Assembly: GCF_029837695.1 (NCBI RefSeq)
Contig: NZ_JAOEEA010000006.1
Coordinates: 1-64,000 of the forward strand
Direction: 5' to 3'
Length of the DNA: 64,000 bases
Source: Pseudomonas sp. GD04019
GTDB lineage: Bacteria; Pseudomonadota; Gammaproteobacteria; Pseudomonadales; Pseudomonadaceae
Both the position numbers and the translations under genes were made by a program. The notes beneath the pieces are model-generated. The model was not told the DNA's origin. It made no database searches and was given only the letters and a program-made list of their open reading frames with translations. Position 1 is the stretch's first letter; every line of letters starts with the position of its first letter. Positions 45,301 through 60,300 of the stretch are shown here, piece by piece.

Positions 45301-48300
45301 TGATTGCCATCGCCTGCATCTTCAGATCGATGCGACGCGAGTCGCTCGGTAGCGCCGGCGAGCCACCGACCAATAGCGGCTGGCTGGGGTTCTGTACGGA
45401 GAAGGCGGCGGCGCGATAGTTTTCCGGCAACCAGCCACCGATGGGCAGCTTGTACTGACCATATCCGTCGGTCATATGGCCACCGTTGGTCAGGGCCACG
45501 CCGGTTTCCTGATCGATCCACAGGTCGCTGGGGTAGATCAGCGATGGATGTAGCTCGGACAGTTTGCGCAGGCCGTAGCCAAAGCTCTTGTCGCCATTGA
45601 GGCGGGACTGGTTGCCGTAGCGATCCTCGGCCAATACCTCGACCTTGCCCGGCGCTCCGCGCGGAGAGGTCACCCGCATGCGGGTGCTCGACAGTACCTC
45701 GATACGGCCAACCGGCATGCCACCGAAGCGCACCTTGAGACCATCCATCACACTGTTGCCGGGCTCGAAGCCGTCGCCACGCAAGGTGACCGAGGTTTCT
45801 CCACCGACTGGCCCCCAAAGCGGCGATAGCTCGTCCAGGCGCACTGGTGCATCTACCAGCAATGCACCTTCGAGGACTGCCTGCTGGACAACACCATCGC
45901 GCACCGCCGCCATCGTCAGGTTGTACTGCCCGGCCTTTGGCAACGCTGGAACACTGACAGTCAGCACAGCCGGAGCGGTCTCGCCTTCGCGACTGACGCT
46001 CTCGATCTGCACCGCCTGGTCACCTACATAGATGTGGACCTGCGCGAGGTTCTCCGGCACACCGCGGGCACTGACCGTCACCAGACTGGCCTGATCGCGC
46101 GCCACCCTCCTGGGCACAACGGCCTCGATCGACAGGGCATCGGTGCGCGCACCACGATAGATCATGGAAACCCGCTGATCCTGCGCCAGACGCTGCAGAA
46201 CCAGCGGCTCCCTGCCGGGAATCGGCTTGACCGATACCAAGCCCGCCTTGACCAGCAGCGTCAGGCGATCTCCCGCCTGCAGGCGAGCGGCGCTGGCACT
46301 ATCCAGCACCAGCTTGGCATCATTGCTGGTGATCTGCGTGGTTGCGCTCAGGGTATCGCCTTGCGGCCCCAGCAGACTGAAATGCTGGAGGTTGGCCGGA
46401 TACTGGTCGATCGCCTTGCTGAAGCGGGCCATGACCTGCAGGCTACCATCGGGTTGGCGGTCGAGAATGCCGTTGCGCGGGTCCACCATGTGCAGACGCA
46501 GCACCACGTCTGGCATCACCTGCACCACGCTACCATTGGCTTCTACGCCGCCGCCAAGCGCCGAGTAGGCATCCGCTACTACGCTCTCGATGCTGCCGCC
46601 CGCCGGGGCGTTCATGCTGCGGCCCGGTTGCGGACGCAGCGGGTCGGTGACATCGATGGTCAGGATGCCCTTGTCACCGCGCGCGACATAGAGGGTGTTG
46701 CCGTTGAAGTCGAGGTCGTATGCATAACCGATGTCATTGACTCGCGCGACGATACGCGGCGCGCTCGGGTCCTGCAGATCAACCACTGCGACACCGCTGG
46801 CACCCGCAGCCACATAGGCGAAGCGCCCCTGCAGAGAAACACGGGTACCCGGCAGGTCGAGACGGGACAGTTGACGCAGCCCCTGTGCCTTGTCCTGGCG
46901 GAACACATAGAAGCCGCCACTACCGTTGGCCTCCAGGGTGGTCAGCCGGTTGCTATTCACGCTGAAGTTGCCACCGACCCCAATCAGGATGCTCGCATCA
47001 CCCGCAGCAGCATCCTGGGTGGCCACATCTAGCAACGGCAGACTCGGTTCGGTCGCCAGATTCTCGACCAGGTAGGTCTTGTTCGGCAGGAAGGAATCGA
47101 CTATGCCAACACCAGCCCCCCCCATGCCCAGCAATACTCGCGCATTGCGCACACGCAGGCCACGCACCAGATTACTGGGCAGCTCCAGAGAGCCGAGTAT
47201 CGTGCTGTTAACCGGATTGATCTGGTCGAAGGCCACGGTAAAGAGACGAGCCTCAATCGGCGCCCCACTACTATCCAGGCGCACGCCGGTGATATAGGCG
47301 CGATCACTGCCACGTTCGAAGAACGGCTCCACACCCAGGGCAACAAACTGGTTCGGCAGGGTCACGCGGGAAACGATGCGATCATCGCTCTTGTCGCCAT
47401 TGCGATCGATCAGCCCCAGCAGAGTATCCGGGTTGACCACCTGATCACCGGCGTTGACTCGGTACACCAGCACACCAGCGCTACCCTGCGCAGCAAACAG
47501 GTAGCTGCCAGTAGGGTCCAGAGCCAGGTCGTAGACACGCCCCTTGTCACGGATCAACGCTTGTGGCGACTGCTGATAGGCGAACGCCTGGCGCAGAATG
47601 CCCTGCTGACCATTGCCATTCAGCTTGACCAGTACATCGACCGTACCGAGCGAACCGGCTGGAGTGATGATCTCGATGGTCTCGGAGTCGAGCACCTTGT
47701 ACTGCTCGGCTGGCATCTCGCCAAACAGCACCGACATGGCACCTGGATCGCTGCGGAAACCCTGGCCCTTGATCAGGACGCGAGTGCCTCCATTGAACGA
47801 ACCCTGATTGGGGCTCAGCGAACGCACCAGTAGCGGCTCGACGAATTGCACAGCACCGACTTTCGACGCCTTGCTGCCGTTACCGGCGATGACCTGCATG
47901 CTGGCAGGGCCCGGCAGGCTGGCCGGAGCCTGAACGCGATAGCGCGCACGCCCGTCCAGCAGGGTTTCGACCAGCGTTGCCGATGCAACCTGCCCGGACA
48001 GGCTGAACTGTGGCTGGCCACTGTTCCCCGAGAGCAGTACATCCAGCTCGCCGCCGCCGATATCCAGCGTGCCGGGCACGATACTCTCTATATCGATCTG
48101 CGGGCCTGTAGCCAGGCCCGTACGGAAGCGGACGCTGTGCTCCATCAGGCCGCGGGTCCTACGACTGGCAAGATCGCCCTTGAGCACAATGCGGTAGCCA
48201 TTGGCCGCAGCCAGCGTCTGCTCCGGCAGCAGGCGCAGAGTCCGCTGGTCCGCGCTGCGCTCGATGGCGAACGGCACGACTTCAGGACTCTGCCCGGTCA

Positions 48301-51300
48301 GGGCATCGCGCTGCAGTTGCAGGTAATCGCGCAGCTCGTCGTCATCGTAATGCGCCAGCGAGCGGCTGAAGCGCAGCTCCAGCGGGCTGTCCAGTGGCAC
48401 ACCCTCGCCCTGATCGCGCGGCACGCTACCGACCAGCTCCAACGTCAGCAGATCGATCATGCCCAAGCGGGAAATCGTCGCGCCTTTGCTGTTCGGGAAT
48501 TGAAGGGCGAACACACCGACGCCATGGTCGGTCACCAGCAATGGAAGACTGTTGCCGGTCTTGCTGAGCAACCCGCTGTTCCGCCTCAGGCAACGATCAG
48601 GCAGCACTAGAGCGTCCAGCAGACCGATATTGTCCGGGCGGCTGAAATCGTAGAAGCCCAGGTAGCCTCCCGGAGACTCCATGCATTTCTCACCAGGCGT
48701 GGAAGCCGTGGTCAAGCCGAGCCAGGTGGTGGCCTGCGCATGGATACCCCTGCTGGCGCCCGGCACGCTGAAACCACCGGGTTCGTAGGCGCCCACTTCG
48801 CGGATGTAGGCAGGCCGGCTGGCATCGTAGAGCTTGAGATCTTCGCTACCGACATAACGACTGCCATCGGCACTCAGACCGAAGAATCCACTGGCCTTGC
48901 CATCACCCAGTTGCGGTAGGGACGGCTTGCTCAGGTCGAACGCAACACGGCGTGTGCCGTTGACCACATGCAGGGTGTCGCCAATCACGGCGATATCCTG
49001 CACGTCGCTCAAATTCTGGCTCTGGCCATTCAGGGTCGCCTGGGCGATACGACGGATCACGCTCGGCCGCAGCGGATCGGCCAGGCTGACCACGGCAACG
49101 CCTTCCTGGCGACTGGCTACCAGCGCCAAGCCCTGATGAACCACAACCTTCTCCACCACGCCGGTGAACGGCAGGGGCAGGCTGAAACGGATGCCGCGAT
49201 CCTTGCCCGGCGGCTGCTCGGTCAGGTCTTCTGGATCACGTATCTCGCGGTCATAGACCAGCAGCAAGCTGCGGTCTTCGTTCTCGGTATCCAGATAGGG
49301 GAACTTGTAGCCCCGCGCGGCCACATACAGCTGCTTCTCGGCCAGCGCCATGGCACTGGGTTGCAGGTCCTGGGGCAGGTTGTAGTAACCCAGACCGTGA
49401 CGCGGGGCGGCCTGATCGATGCGCGCCGGATCATATTTGACCAGACTGATCCAACCCGGTGCGTACAGGTGCTGGAACTCTTCGAGGGTATTGAGTTTAT
49501 CTGGCGTAGGCACACCTGAGCCCAGCTCGCCACGACCCAGCACGTAGACCATGCGCAGATCGCTATCCACGGCCAGGTCGACAATATTTCCTGGCGGCAG
49601 CTTCAGCGGGTCCGGCACATAGTCGGTCAACCCACCGTGCTCCAGAATTTTCAGCCGATCCTCGATTTCCTTGCGAGTCATCGGCGGTTCGCTTTCGAGG
49701 CCGCGATCCATTTGCAGGCGACCGTAGAACAGAGCATTGCGCTGGATGTAGCGACGACCCAGCTCATCGGACAGCTCGATATCGATAAAGCCACGATAGC
49801 CGCCACCTTCGTCATCACGCAGGTCCGGCACCACCCAGCTCATGCGCTCGCCACTGTACAGGCGCAGCTCGGCCGAGCCGACCTTGAAGGTCTGCTCGCT
49901 ATCCGGGTCACCACTCTTGTAGGCGGTCAGGGTCATGCCGGCATGGAAGCCCTTGCCCACCAGCTCGACGCGATCATTGCTGCCGCTCTGCTTGGCTCGT
50001 ACCACTGCAGGGGTCAGGTGAGAGATCGACAGCTCATCGACGAAGATGAAACCGCCCAGCACGGTGTCGGTCAGGCCGCCCTCGGTCTGCACCATGACCG
50101 TCGCCGGTCCTGGATAGTTCGGCACGGTCTTGGCGTACAGCGCCACCACGCCGGTCTCGGCATCCACCTCACGCCGCTCGACCACCAACGGCTCGCCGCC
50201 AACCAGCAGGCGCGGCTGGTCACCAAAGTGGCGACCACGCACGATCAGCTCTGTGCCACCACGCACATCACCAACGTTGACGCAGGCACCACGCTCGCGA
50301 CTCTCGCGGGTACAGACGCTCTGGATATCCGGGTAGAGGGCATCGGCCGGCGCGGTGGTGAAGCTGAATAGATAGTCGGCAGCCATGGGCTGGCCGGTGA
50401 TCGGTGTAAGTCCTTGCTTCACACGCACGAAGTAGCGCTGGCGCGGCAGAAGATTCTGGCCTTCCTTGCGGGTCAGCTGGATACGACGCTTGGTCACGTC
50501 GGTACCGCGAGCAGCGAAGGACAGGTCGAATTGGGCGGTGATATCGCGCCCGATCTGCGCATCGCCTTCGAGCACCTGCAGGTAGTCGCCCAGGACCGTG
50601 CTGTCCGGCACAACGGCAGACAGCTCGATCAGGATGGCTGGCAGCTGGGTGCTGACATCGTTCTCGCCATATTGCGGGCTGTGCTGCAGGACCGTCAGGG
50701 CCGGCAGATCGATACGCCCGATACCACCCTTGCCCGCAGCAACCTGGATGCCGCCACGAGCCAGTGTTACGCCGCGTACGGCGAAATTGTCAGTGGTGGC
50801 GTTGCGCTGCAGCATGACCGGCACACTGGCGTCCAACCCGCTCTCGCCGACTCTGGCCAGATCGATGATCTGCACCAGGCTCTGTGTCGGCCTATCCGAC
50901 TGGTCGGACAACAGCTGGGTGACATAGGCCAGGTTGCCGGACAGATGTACGTCGTAGAGGCCATCGGCAGCCTGGTCAGGACGGTGCGGGCCAACTTCGA
51001 CGACCTGAGCCAGACGCGGCTGATCCGGCTCGCTGATATCGATACGCGACAGCCGGGCACTGTCGCCGTTGCCGGCCATGTCGGTAACGAACAGTTGGCT
51101 ACCGACCAGGTGCAAGCGGTTGGCCACACCCAGGGTATCGATGCGCGCCACGATCGGCATGGCTGGTGTACTGAGGTCGGCCACCACCACGCCCTCTTCG
51201 GAGGCGGCAATATAGGCATAGTGGCCACGAATCTTGACGTCGCGGGTAAATCCGTTGGGCTTGATGTAGCCGACGTGATAGGGCGCGGTCATGTTGCTGA

Positions 51301-54300
51301 TGTCGATCACCTGCACGCCGCCATTGCCGTTGGCAACCAGCACGAGATTGCCGCTGCGGGTGAGGCCATAGACATCCGGATAGGGCATGTCTACACGACC
51401 CATCAACAGATAGGGCAGTCCGAACTGCCCGTCGCCGTTCTTCTGCCCGAAGAGCAGCAGTTCGCCGGCATCGTTGTCCAGATAGAGCGCCCCGGTCCCC
51501 TCGCTCGGGCGGTCACCACCGACCCAGTCCTTGCGGATCTCCTGCTCCATGCTGCTGATGAAGGAGCACTCTGGCGTGTCTTCACCGCACTTGCCATTGG
51601 GTAGGCCCGACTTGGATGCAAGAACAATATTCTCGTCCGAGAGCAGCTCGCCGATGCTGCCGCTGAACATTTCGGCGGCGCCGTTGAGCAGCGGCGAGTA
51701 GGCGAAGAAGTCGCCACTCTGGTTGCTCTGCGTCTCGTCTACGGCGTCCATGATGAAGATGCCAGTACGAGCAGGCGGCATCGCTCTCTGCTCACCTTTT
51801 TCCAGCAGACCCAGGCCTTGCTCGATACGCAGAGGATCGACGCTGGACCAGGCCGCCATCATGGCACCACTGCGGTCGAGCGAGCGGTACTGGTCCACCG
51901 CGGTGTAGTGCACGGTCTTCGCGGCCTGCTGGTTGCCCAGGTTCGGCGCGATGAAGCGGCGCTCGCTGAGCGGCCAGCCCACTTCGTGATAGGTGTCGCG
52001 CTTGACCGTGTGGTTGGGCGTTACCACCTTGGTCAGCACGTGCAGGCGCTCGTTACGCAGCCCGGTACGACGCAGCACATTGCCCTGACTGAAGTCGGCC
52101 CAGTAGACGAAATAGTGCTTGTCGGGCTGGCTCACGGGGGTCTTGTCACCCGGTACGCGAGTGTCGTCGCGGAACAGATTGAGCGGATACTCGTCAGCCA
52201 CCTTCCACTCGCCGCTCTCGGTCTGGTACTGGCGCTGCCAGAGCATGCTGACTTCCTGGATAGCGCCGCCCATGTCCTCGATGCCAACCACTGCACGCAG
52301 GCTTTCGCTCTGGGTCAGCACATCCTTGTCGATCGGCGCGAGTACCGATACGCGAGGAACCACGGTGTCTTCGAGACGACCGATACGCACGGTCTGCGAA
52401 GCCCCGGACTGACCCAATTGATCGTAGGCGATTGCCTGCACGGTGAAACCATTCACGCCCGCGGGCGCAGGAATCATGGCGTGATAGACATGATCCTGGG
52501 CATAGCTGCCGGTCTGCTGACCATAGCTCTGCTCACTGCTGTAAACCGGTAGGCCATTGACATAGAAGGTGACGCGGTCGATACCCTCCGGCCCCAGATC
52601 ATCAAAGGCCTCGACGAAGACCTCCACGTCCTCGCCGTCGATCACCACGCTATTGTTATTGTCCGGCTTGACGATGCGCGCCTGTGGCGCCTGGTCGGCC
52701 TTAATGGTCAGAGTGCCCGGCAGATCGACCATGACCGAGTCATAGCCATCCAGGTCACGGGCCTGGGCGCGGAAGCGCAGTACCTGACCAACGCGCTCAT
52801 TCGGCACCTTGAAATGGAACTGGAAGGGGGCTGCCGAATCCACGCCCAGTGCCTGGAACTCCGGCTGAGCATCGGCCGGACCTATGGAATAGAAGAGCGA
52901 AGCGTTCTGCACGCCGACTTCCGGGTCGTTGGCCTGAACTTGCACCACCAGGCCGCGACCCTCGGTGATTTCCGTCACCTGCCCCATGGCGAAGCCACGC
53001 GCATCCAGCAGCTTGATCGCATTAACTTCCGGCCGCTGGTTACGCCGCAGGGTGACGATGATGCTTTCACGCGTTTCATTACCCGCTGCATCGCGCGCGG
53101 TGATCCGCAACTGCATCGGCAGGGATTCGGGCAGGTTGTCGGTACGCCCCAGATAATCGGCAATGGCATTCAACGGAATGCTGCCGATGAAAGGCTGACT
53201 GATCAGCATGCGGTCCATGACCCGCTCGTTGTCGGCATAGGTACCGTTGCTGTCGCGATCGACATACAGCCCCAGACTGACCGAGCCTACCCGGACGTTA
53301 TCGCTGACCTCCAGCTGATACGGGAGAGTACGCTTCTCGGACACGCTGGCACCGGTCGCGACCGGCAACTTGACCAGCATCTCCGGCGCCTTGGTGTCCT
53401 TGAATACCTTGACTCGTACCGGACGGGCCGTGGATACGCTGCGCGGCTGACCAGATGCACGCATCTCGAGAGTGCTGGCGGTCAGTTGGAGGTCCGTGCC
53501 GGCCTGACCATAGGGAATCTCGACCAGGAACTCATAGGGGAAGACCATGTCGGTGAGGCTGCGGTCGCCGCCCTTGAGACCGGCGACGTTCAGCACCACG
53601 CGATCCACTCCGACATCGTCGACCGCGTTGACCTGTACCAGCATCAGCTGGCCCTCATCGGTCTCGCTGTTGTCCTTAGGCGTGCCGATGACGACGCTCG
53701 GGGCCTGGTCCTGAACGATCTCGACTTCCAGCGCCTCCTCGGCGCGGTGGGCATCCAGATCGCCATGGGCGACGCCATAGTTGTCCACCGCCTCGATGCT
53801 CAGCTGCACACGATTGGCAGCCGGATTCGCCGCATCGAACGCCGGTACCGGTACGGAGAAGTTGTAGGGCGCAGCGCGCAGGCGCATCTCGTAAGGCGCC
53901 TGACCATTGCCATAGGTGGCCCGCAGGTTCACATATTCGATGGCGACGTCGTCGAAAGCCTTGACGTTGACATACAGCGGGTTGCCCTCGACCACCTTGG
54001 CCCCGGCCAAGGGTTCGATCACATCCAGAACGGGACGCTCGTCGACCCGTACCGGGAAGCTCACCTCGCGGGCCTGGCTGTTGGCCACATCGAAGGCCTC
54101 GACCCGAACCCAGAGATCGACACGGCTGACGTCGTCATGAGTCAGACCGAAGCTACCGAGAATCTGGTGCAGGCGGTCGACATGCAGAACCTGGTTGTAT
54201 TCCGGCGTATCGATGTTGAGGGTGGTAACCGGCTCGTAGTCCTCGGCAGGAATACCGGCGATATCTCGTTGCTGCACGAAATCCTGTTTGACGTAGGTGC

Positions 54301-57300
54301 CGTCGCGCTTGAGCACGCCATAGGCTCTGGACATCAGCAGTCGGTTGACCTTGACATTGTCATAGGCCTGTACCGTCAGAGTGAAGTCACTGTCCTCGAT
54401 AGCACCGAAACCGACTTGCGGGCGCTTGATCAGAGCCTCGGGCTTGATCAGGTCGGCTGCCACATTGAACTCACGCTCGGACAGACCTACAGCTCCATCG
54501 GAGTCGGTGATCTGTGCCGTCAGCTTGAGCTTCTCGTTGTGACGGATCAGGCCTTGCGGCACTTCCAGAATAAAGGTGCGCTGCAGCGCGTAGGGGCTGC
54601 TTCTGCGTCCAAAGTCATCGGCCATGGACGCGTTGTAGTGCGCCTGGAAACTGTCATGGATGCTGGCAAAAGCACTGTCGATGGCGTGCTCACCGCCTGC
54701 TGCGACGGGGTCGCTCTGAGACAGTACCGGCAGCGGCACACCATTGGCGAATACCCTGAGATTGTTCGGTGTCAGCAGGCGATCATCGGCGGCCACCAGG
54801 CCGACACGAATGCGGAAGGTCCCGGCGGCTATGTCCTGGTCTTCGGCCGGCGCCGTGATACGCACCTCCGGCACCATGTTGACCAGCGGGTGAATCAGCA
54901 TGGTGCGCTGGCTGACATGACCGTAAGTGTCCGTCAGCTCGATGCGATACTCGGTAGGCTCGGTCTGATCGAACTGGATCTCCGCCTTGTCTCCGGCCTG
55001 CAGTGGTGGTGTGCTCGGGCAAGGTGCAGGGAAATCGCGGCTGTAGACCACGGCGCCGAGCGAACCATCACGCTTGAGGCGCAGCACCTTGAAGGAGGAC
55101 AGGCCGGCGTCGTCGCGCAGATGGGTATCTAGGCGGAAGCGCTCGTTGGTGCGCACCCAGAACTCGCCATAGTTCAGGCGCGAGGGTTCGGTTATCGCCT
55201 TCTTGTACTCGCCACTGACCAGATAGGTGTTGAAACCCTTGATGGTCAGCTCGGGCTTCTCGTTGGCCTGCAGCGGATAGACCATGCTGTGTTCGCTACT
55301 GCGACCACTCCAGTCTTCCGCAATCAGCGTCAGCTCCAGCTCACCGCTGGAGAGAGGCTTCGGCACGCGATAGGGCAGCACCCAGCTCTTCTGCCCGAGA
55401 TTCACTCCGAGCTCATGCACTGTACGGCTACGATTTTCCAACAGACGCAGGCTCTTCAGCGCCTTGCTGTCGTCGCCAAACTCGACATTGAGATCGAGCT
55501 GCTGCATCGGCAGGACAACGGTGCCGGGCGCAGGAGACAGAATTTTCGAGGAGGGCGCCTGCTCGTCCAGGATCAATGGCTGCTGCAACAGCGGCTGGAG
55601 CGACTGAACTCCACGCTCTACCGAGAGCCGGTCGACCGCGTGACCGACCAAGGCCACGCTGGCACTGCTGCCCTCGACCGGGATCGGCATGAGCTGCGAG
55701 TAGCTCGCCTTGGTAGAGTTCTGATAACCGCTGCCCGCGAGCTGCAGGAATGCAGTGTCGCTACCATCCAACAGAAGCACAGTGAGCGCATAACGCCCCG
55801 GCACCCTGGTGCCGGCGGCATTCTGCAGATCAGCGGCCTGGGACTCCTGCAGGCTGAACTGCAGCTCACGAATGAAGCCCGGAACCCCTGAACGGGGACG
55901 CAGCACCAGACGCGTAGTGCTTGTATTGATCAGCGCACTCAGGTCCAGCTCACCATTGACCGCCTGGATCTCGCGACTCTCAGGACGCACCTGACAGAGA
56001 TGGCTCGAATGTGTCTCCACACTCCAGCTCATGGTCTGGTTGCCCAACTTGAGCTTCTTCGGCTCGCGCGACTCGTCTCCACCACTGAGCAGCAGGCGCC
56101 CCTCCTGCACATTCAGGTAAGGCTTGCCATTCAAAAGCAACTGGCCATGCCAGCCTTGTGCTTCGGGGTATGCGAAATCGATCCGAGCTCGATTGCGAAG
56201 CAGAGCGCTGTCATAGACGGACAGCCCCCGCAGATCCCGCACAGGACCCAAACCACGCAGCGAGCTGATCAGCAGTAGATGATCGATGGCGTCCTTCGAC
56301 TGGCTGGAACTGTAATCATCCTCTACCTGCAAGACACCACGCAGAGGTTGACCACGCTCCTGCTGTTCGGCAGGAGAGCCGTCACGCCAGGTCAGCTTGG
56401 GCGCCTGATCCTGATGAATCAGCAAACGGCGAGTCTGCTGGCTCTCGTTGCCCAGCAGATCCTTGGCCTTCACTACCAGCGTCAGAGCCGTCGGCTCGCT
56501 CGTCGGACGATAGCGAGCGAGGTCCAGTACCAATGGATTGGTGCCGTTGGCGGCGGGAATACTGACCTGGGCGCTGGCTACGCCACTGGCGCTCACCACT
56601 ACCTCGTCGCGCCCCAGATCATCGAGCAGGCGGACCTCGTACGAATCCACCTCGGTCTCATCCTGCAGCGAAACCTTCAGCTCTGCAGCCTGGCGCTCGA
56701 ACAGTTTTTCGGCCGGCGACTGGATGGTAATGCTCGGCCCGGTCTCATCGGCCAGTATCCGCAGATTGATCGGCGCGGTGCGCCCCTCGTTGATACCACG
56801 GTCACGAGCGCGGAAGACCAGCTGGACGACCTGGCCGGCATAACGGCGGGATAGCACGGCGGACAGGCGCAGCCGAGCGTTAAAGTCGGTGAAGAAGCGC
56901 TCACCGGCAATGATCGAGCCCAGCGTGCCGGGGTTGGGAACCTTGATGGTTTCGACGCGATCTTTGCGGCCGAACATCTCCCAGGACAGAACGTGTTCTT
57001 CATGGGTCTGCGGGTCAATCAGGATGGCGTCGACCGCCTCGATAAAACGGTTGTCTCCCGCACTGCCCTGTACATCGAAGCTCTTGCCAGGCTCCAGACT
57101 GAAGTCGCTGACGGGCTTGTTCAGCTGCAGAGTCGGCGCCTCGACATCGTCGATGATCTGTATGTCGAACAGCGCCTCGCTGCTCTGTCCGGCACTGTCG
57201 AATGCACGCGCGCCCATGACAATGGCCGGATCAGTCTGAGTCGGCACACGCAGAGCGGCACTGGCATAGCCTTCACGCACCAGGTTCTGATCGGTGCCTT

Positions 57301-60300
57301 GGACGGTATGCAGTATCTTGGTCTGGCTACCCTGACGCTGGAAGAACTCGACCCGTTCCAGCTTGCGGTCATCCAGGGCCAGCACCTGGGCAGTAAAGGC
57401 CTCACCTTCATACAGCCGCGCACCTGGAGCAGGCAGGCGTACGCTCAGCTGCGGCGGCATATCGCGCTCGATGTCGAAGCGCCACAGCGTAACCTCGGCC
57501 TCGTTGCCGTACTGGTCACGGCCACGCAGCTCGATAACCAGCTCATCACCCTCGGATGGCACCTGCAGCGAGAAAGAACCCTCGAAGCTGGCACCCTGAA
57601 TGTTGGTATTGCTGTAGAGCGTCCGCCCCTCGCTCAAGGCCTGCATGGAGACCAGCTTGGTGTCGTCAACACCGCGAAGCTTCATCTGCACCGTATTGCC
57701 AACGTAGAGCGGCGCTCCCTGGATCGGCGAAACCACAGCAAGGCGCGGACCTAGCGTGTCCGCCACAATCTGCAGAGGTATCTCCTTGACGTCACCACGC
57801 TGACCGCCATCATCCACGGCAGCGATACGCAGGCGCAGGTTGCGCTCCTGATTACCTAGCGCCAGCGGTTTCAGATCGATGCTCAGCTTGTTGACGGTTT
57901 CCGGTCCGGGTATCAGCCCGGCTTGCGCATCGATACGTCGCTCCCACAGCGGAGCCGAACCACCCTCCAGCCATAGGCTCGCTTCTAGGGCATGGACGGC
58001 ACGATCATCACGAGCCACGACATCTGCGGCCAGAGTGTCCTGGCTGTAGAGTCGACTCTGGCTCGGACTGATTGCCCGCACTTCCGGCTTGCTGTCGTCC
58101 TCGATGCCGATCAGCACTTCCAGTTCGGAGTCGTTGCCCGTCTTGTCGCTGGCCACCGCACGTATCGGGTAGCGGTCGTAGCGCACACCATCGAGATGCT
58201 TGAATACCGGCGCAGCAACCACCTTCAAAGTGGAGAAGGCCTTGAGCGCTCCGGGAATGGCCTGCACCAGAAGATCGCCATCGACACTGCTCAGCTTGTC
58301 GTTGAGATCACCGGTAAGTACATAGCCAAGGCCATCCTGCTTCTTCACGCCATACAGGTCGAGGCGCTCGACACCCACATTGTCGTAGCCGGTCAGTTTG
58401 AGAACGAAGGTGCTGTTCTCCACAACCGGAGCCAGATCGGCGCCCGCATCACTGACCGTGATGCTCGGCGAGGCCAGGTTGATGACCGGGTCATCTTCGT
58501 CCTTGCCCAGCGTCGCATTGACCACCGGGCTACGAGCCAGCTGACCTGCGCTGTCGAATGCTTCGGCATGTACCGCCAGCGGCACCTCGTTCTCAATGCC
58601 AGCCGGAGTCTGATAGATGGTTGCGAAAGGCGCCTTCAGATCGCTGCCAACCAGCTTGCCGTTGACGTAGAAATCCACCTGGCGCAGAGCCAGATCATCG
58701 GTCGCGTTGGCACGCAGCTCGATCGGCTGCCCGGAGACCAGGTGGGCACCTTCGACGGGATAGCTGAGTGCGACTGTAGGTATCTGATCGCCCTTGACCG
58801 GCAGCAGCAGCCGCTCGGAGCGATTGACCTGCTGGTGCTGGTCGGACACCTGACCGCGCAACTCGAGAGTCCGCCCAAGCCACTCCTGCTTAATAGGTAG
58901 CTGGAAGGTATGACTGACGCTACGCATGCCGAATGAATTGCCGTCGTACTTATCCACCTGATGATGGAACGACTGCACTTCCACGCCATCCACCAGCAGG
59001 AAGATGTCCGTACCACCATCCAGGGTGTCATCACTGGCCTCGACCGTAACGGCAACGGTCTGCCCAACAGTCGCCTGGCTGCCAGCGGCCGGCTGGGTCA
59101 GGCGCGCGATGGGCTTCTGGTTCTCCAGAACACGTAACAAACGAGTCGAAGCATCCTTCACACCACCGTTGCGACTGTGCACGCGGGCGGAAAGCCCGAT
59201 ACTGGTCTCGCGCACAGAGATGTCCGGTATCGGCAAATCGGCCTGCCACAGCTCGAACAGCTCTTTCTCCTTGGGATCGCTAGCCACGGGCCGCTGATCC
59301 AACGCAGGGAAGCGGCTCTCACCGACCTTGCGCCCATCCATGAAGAATTCGACCTGACTAATCCCGCTCTGGTAGTTGCCACTCATCATCGAGCCCAGAT
59401 AGGCACTGATGGTGGCACGTACCCGGCTGTTCTCGATCACGCGCTGAGCATCGACTGGCGCCTCGAACACGAAGGCCGGTACCTGCGGCTTGCTCTGCGC
59501 CACGACACGCACAACACGTTCCGGCGTGCTCTGGCTCTTGCCGCTGTCGTCGTAGGCCACGGCCCGCACGCGCAGGTTACGCCCTTCCAACTCTTGCTCG
59601 ATGGGCAGACTCAGGGCATACGGAGGAGTGAGGCGACGTCCGACCAGGGCATCATCCAGCCAGAACTCGACACTCTTGATACCGACATCGTCGCCAGCCT
59701 TGGCCGTCAGCTCCAGAACCGTGCCTACCGCGACAGTGGCCTCCGGAGTCATTTCTACCGTAGGCGTTGCATCTTGTGCCGCCACCAGCAGATCAACTCC
59801 AATCTCCGGGTAACGCTGCAGGCGCGCTCTGACCTTGAGAGGATTCTGCTCGGGGATCTGCGCCTTGGCCAACAGGGCGCGCGCCTCGTTGACTTGCAGA
59901 ACCGCATCGCTACCCACTGGCAGTTGCAGCTCGAAAGCCAGGCTATCGGCCAGCGGCGCCTCGCTACCGTCATCGAATACGGCAAGAAGCGGCGGCAGCT
60001 TCTCGAAACTGTTCAGTCGAGGCAGCACCAACGCTTGATCCAGGGCCTGATCCGCAAAACGCAGAGCAGTCAGCCGGCGGCTGAAATCGACCCGCACCGG
60101 CATGCTGATCTCAGCCAGCCCTGGGTAGCTCAGATAGACGAAAACCGCCTCACTGGCGGTTTCTTGTATGGGATAGACAACACCCTCGGCGCTTACCCAA
60201 ACCTTGTCGGGATTGGAGGAGCGATAGCTGACGCCGTGTCCCAGCCCGGGCAGCGGCGTAGGCCCGCGAAACTCGAAGTCGACCTCAGGGATTAGCCGCG

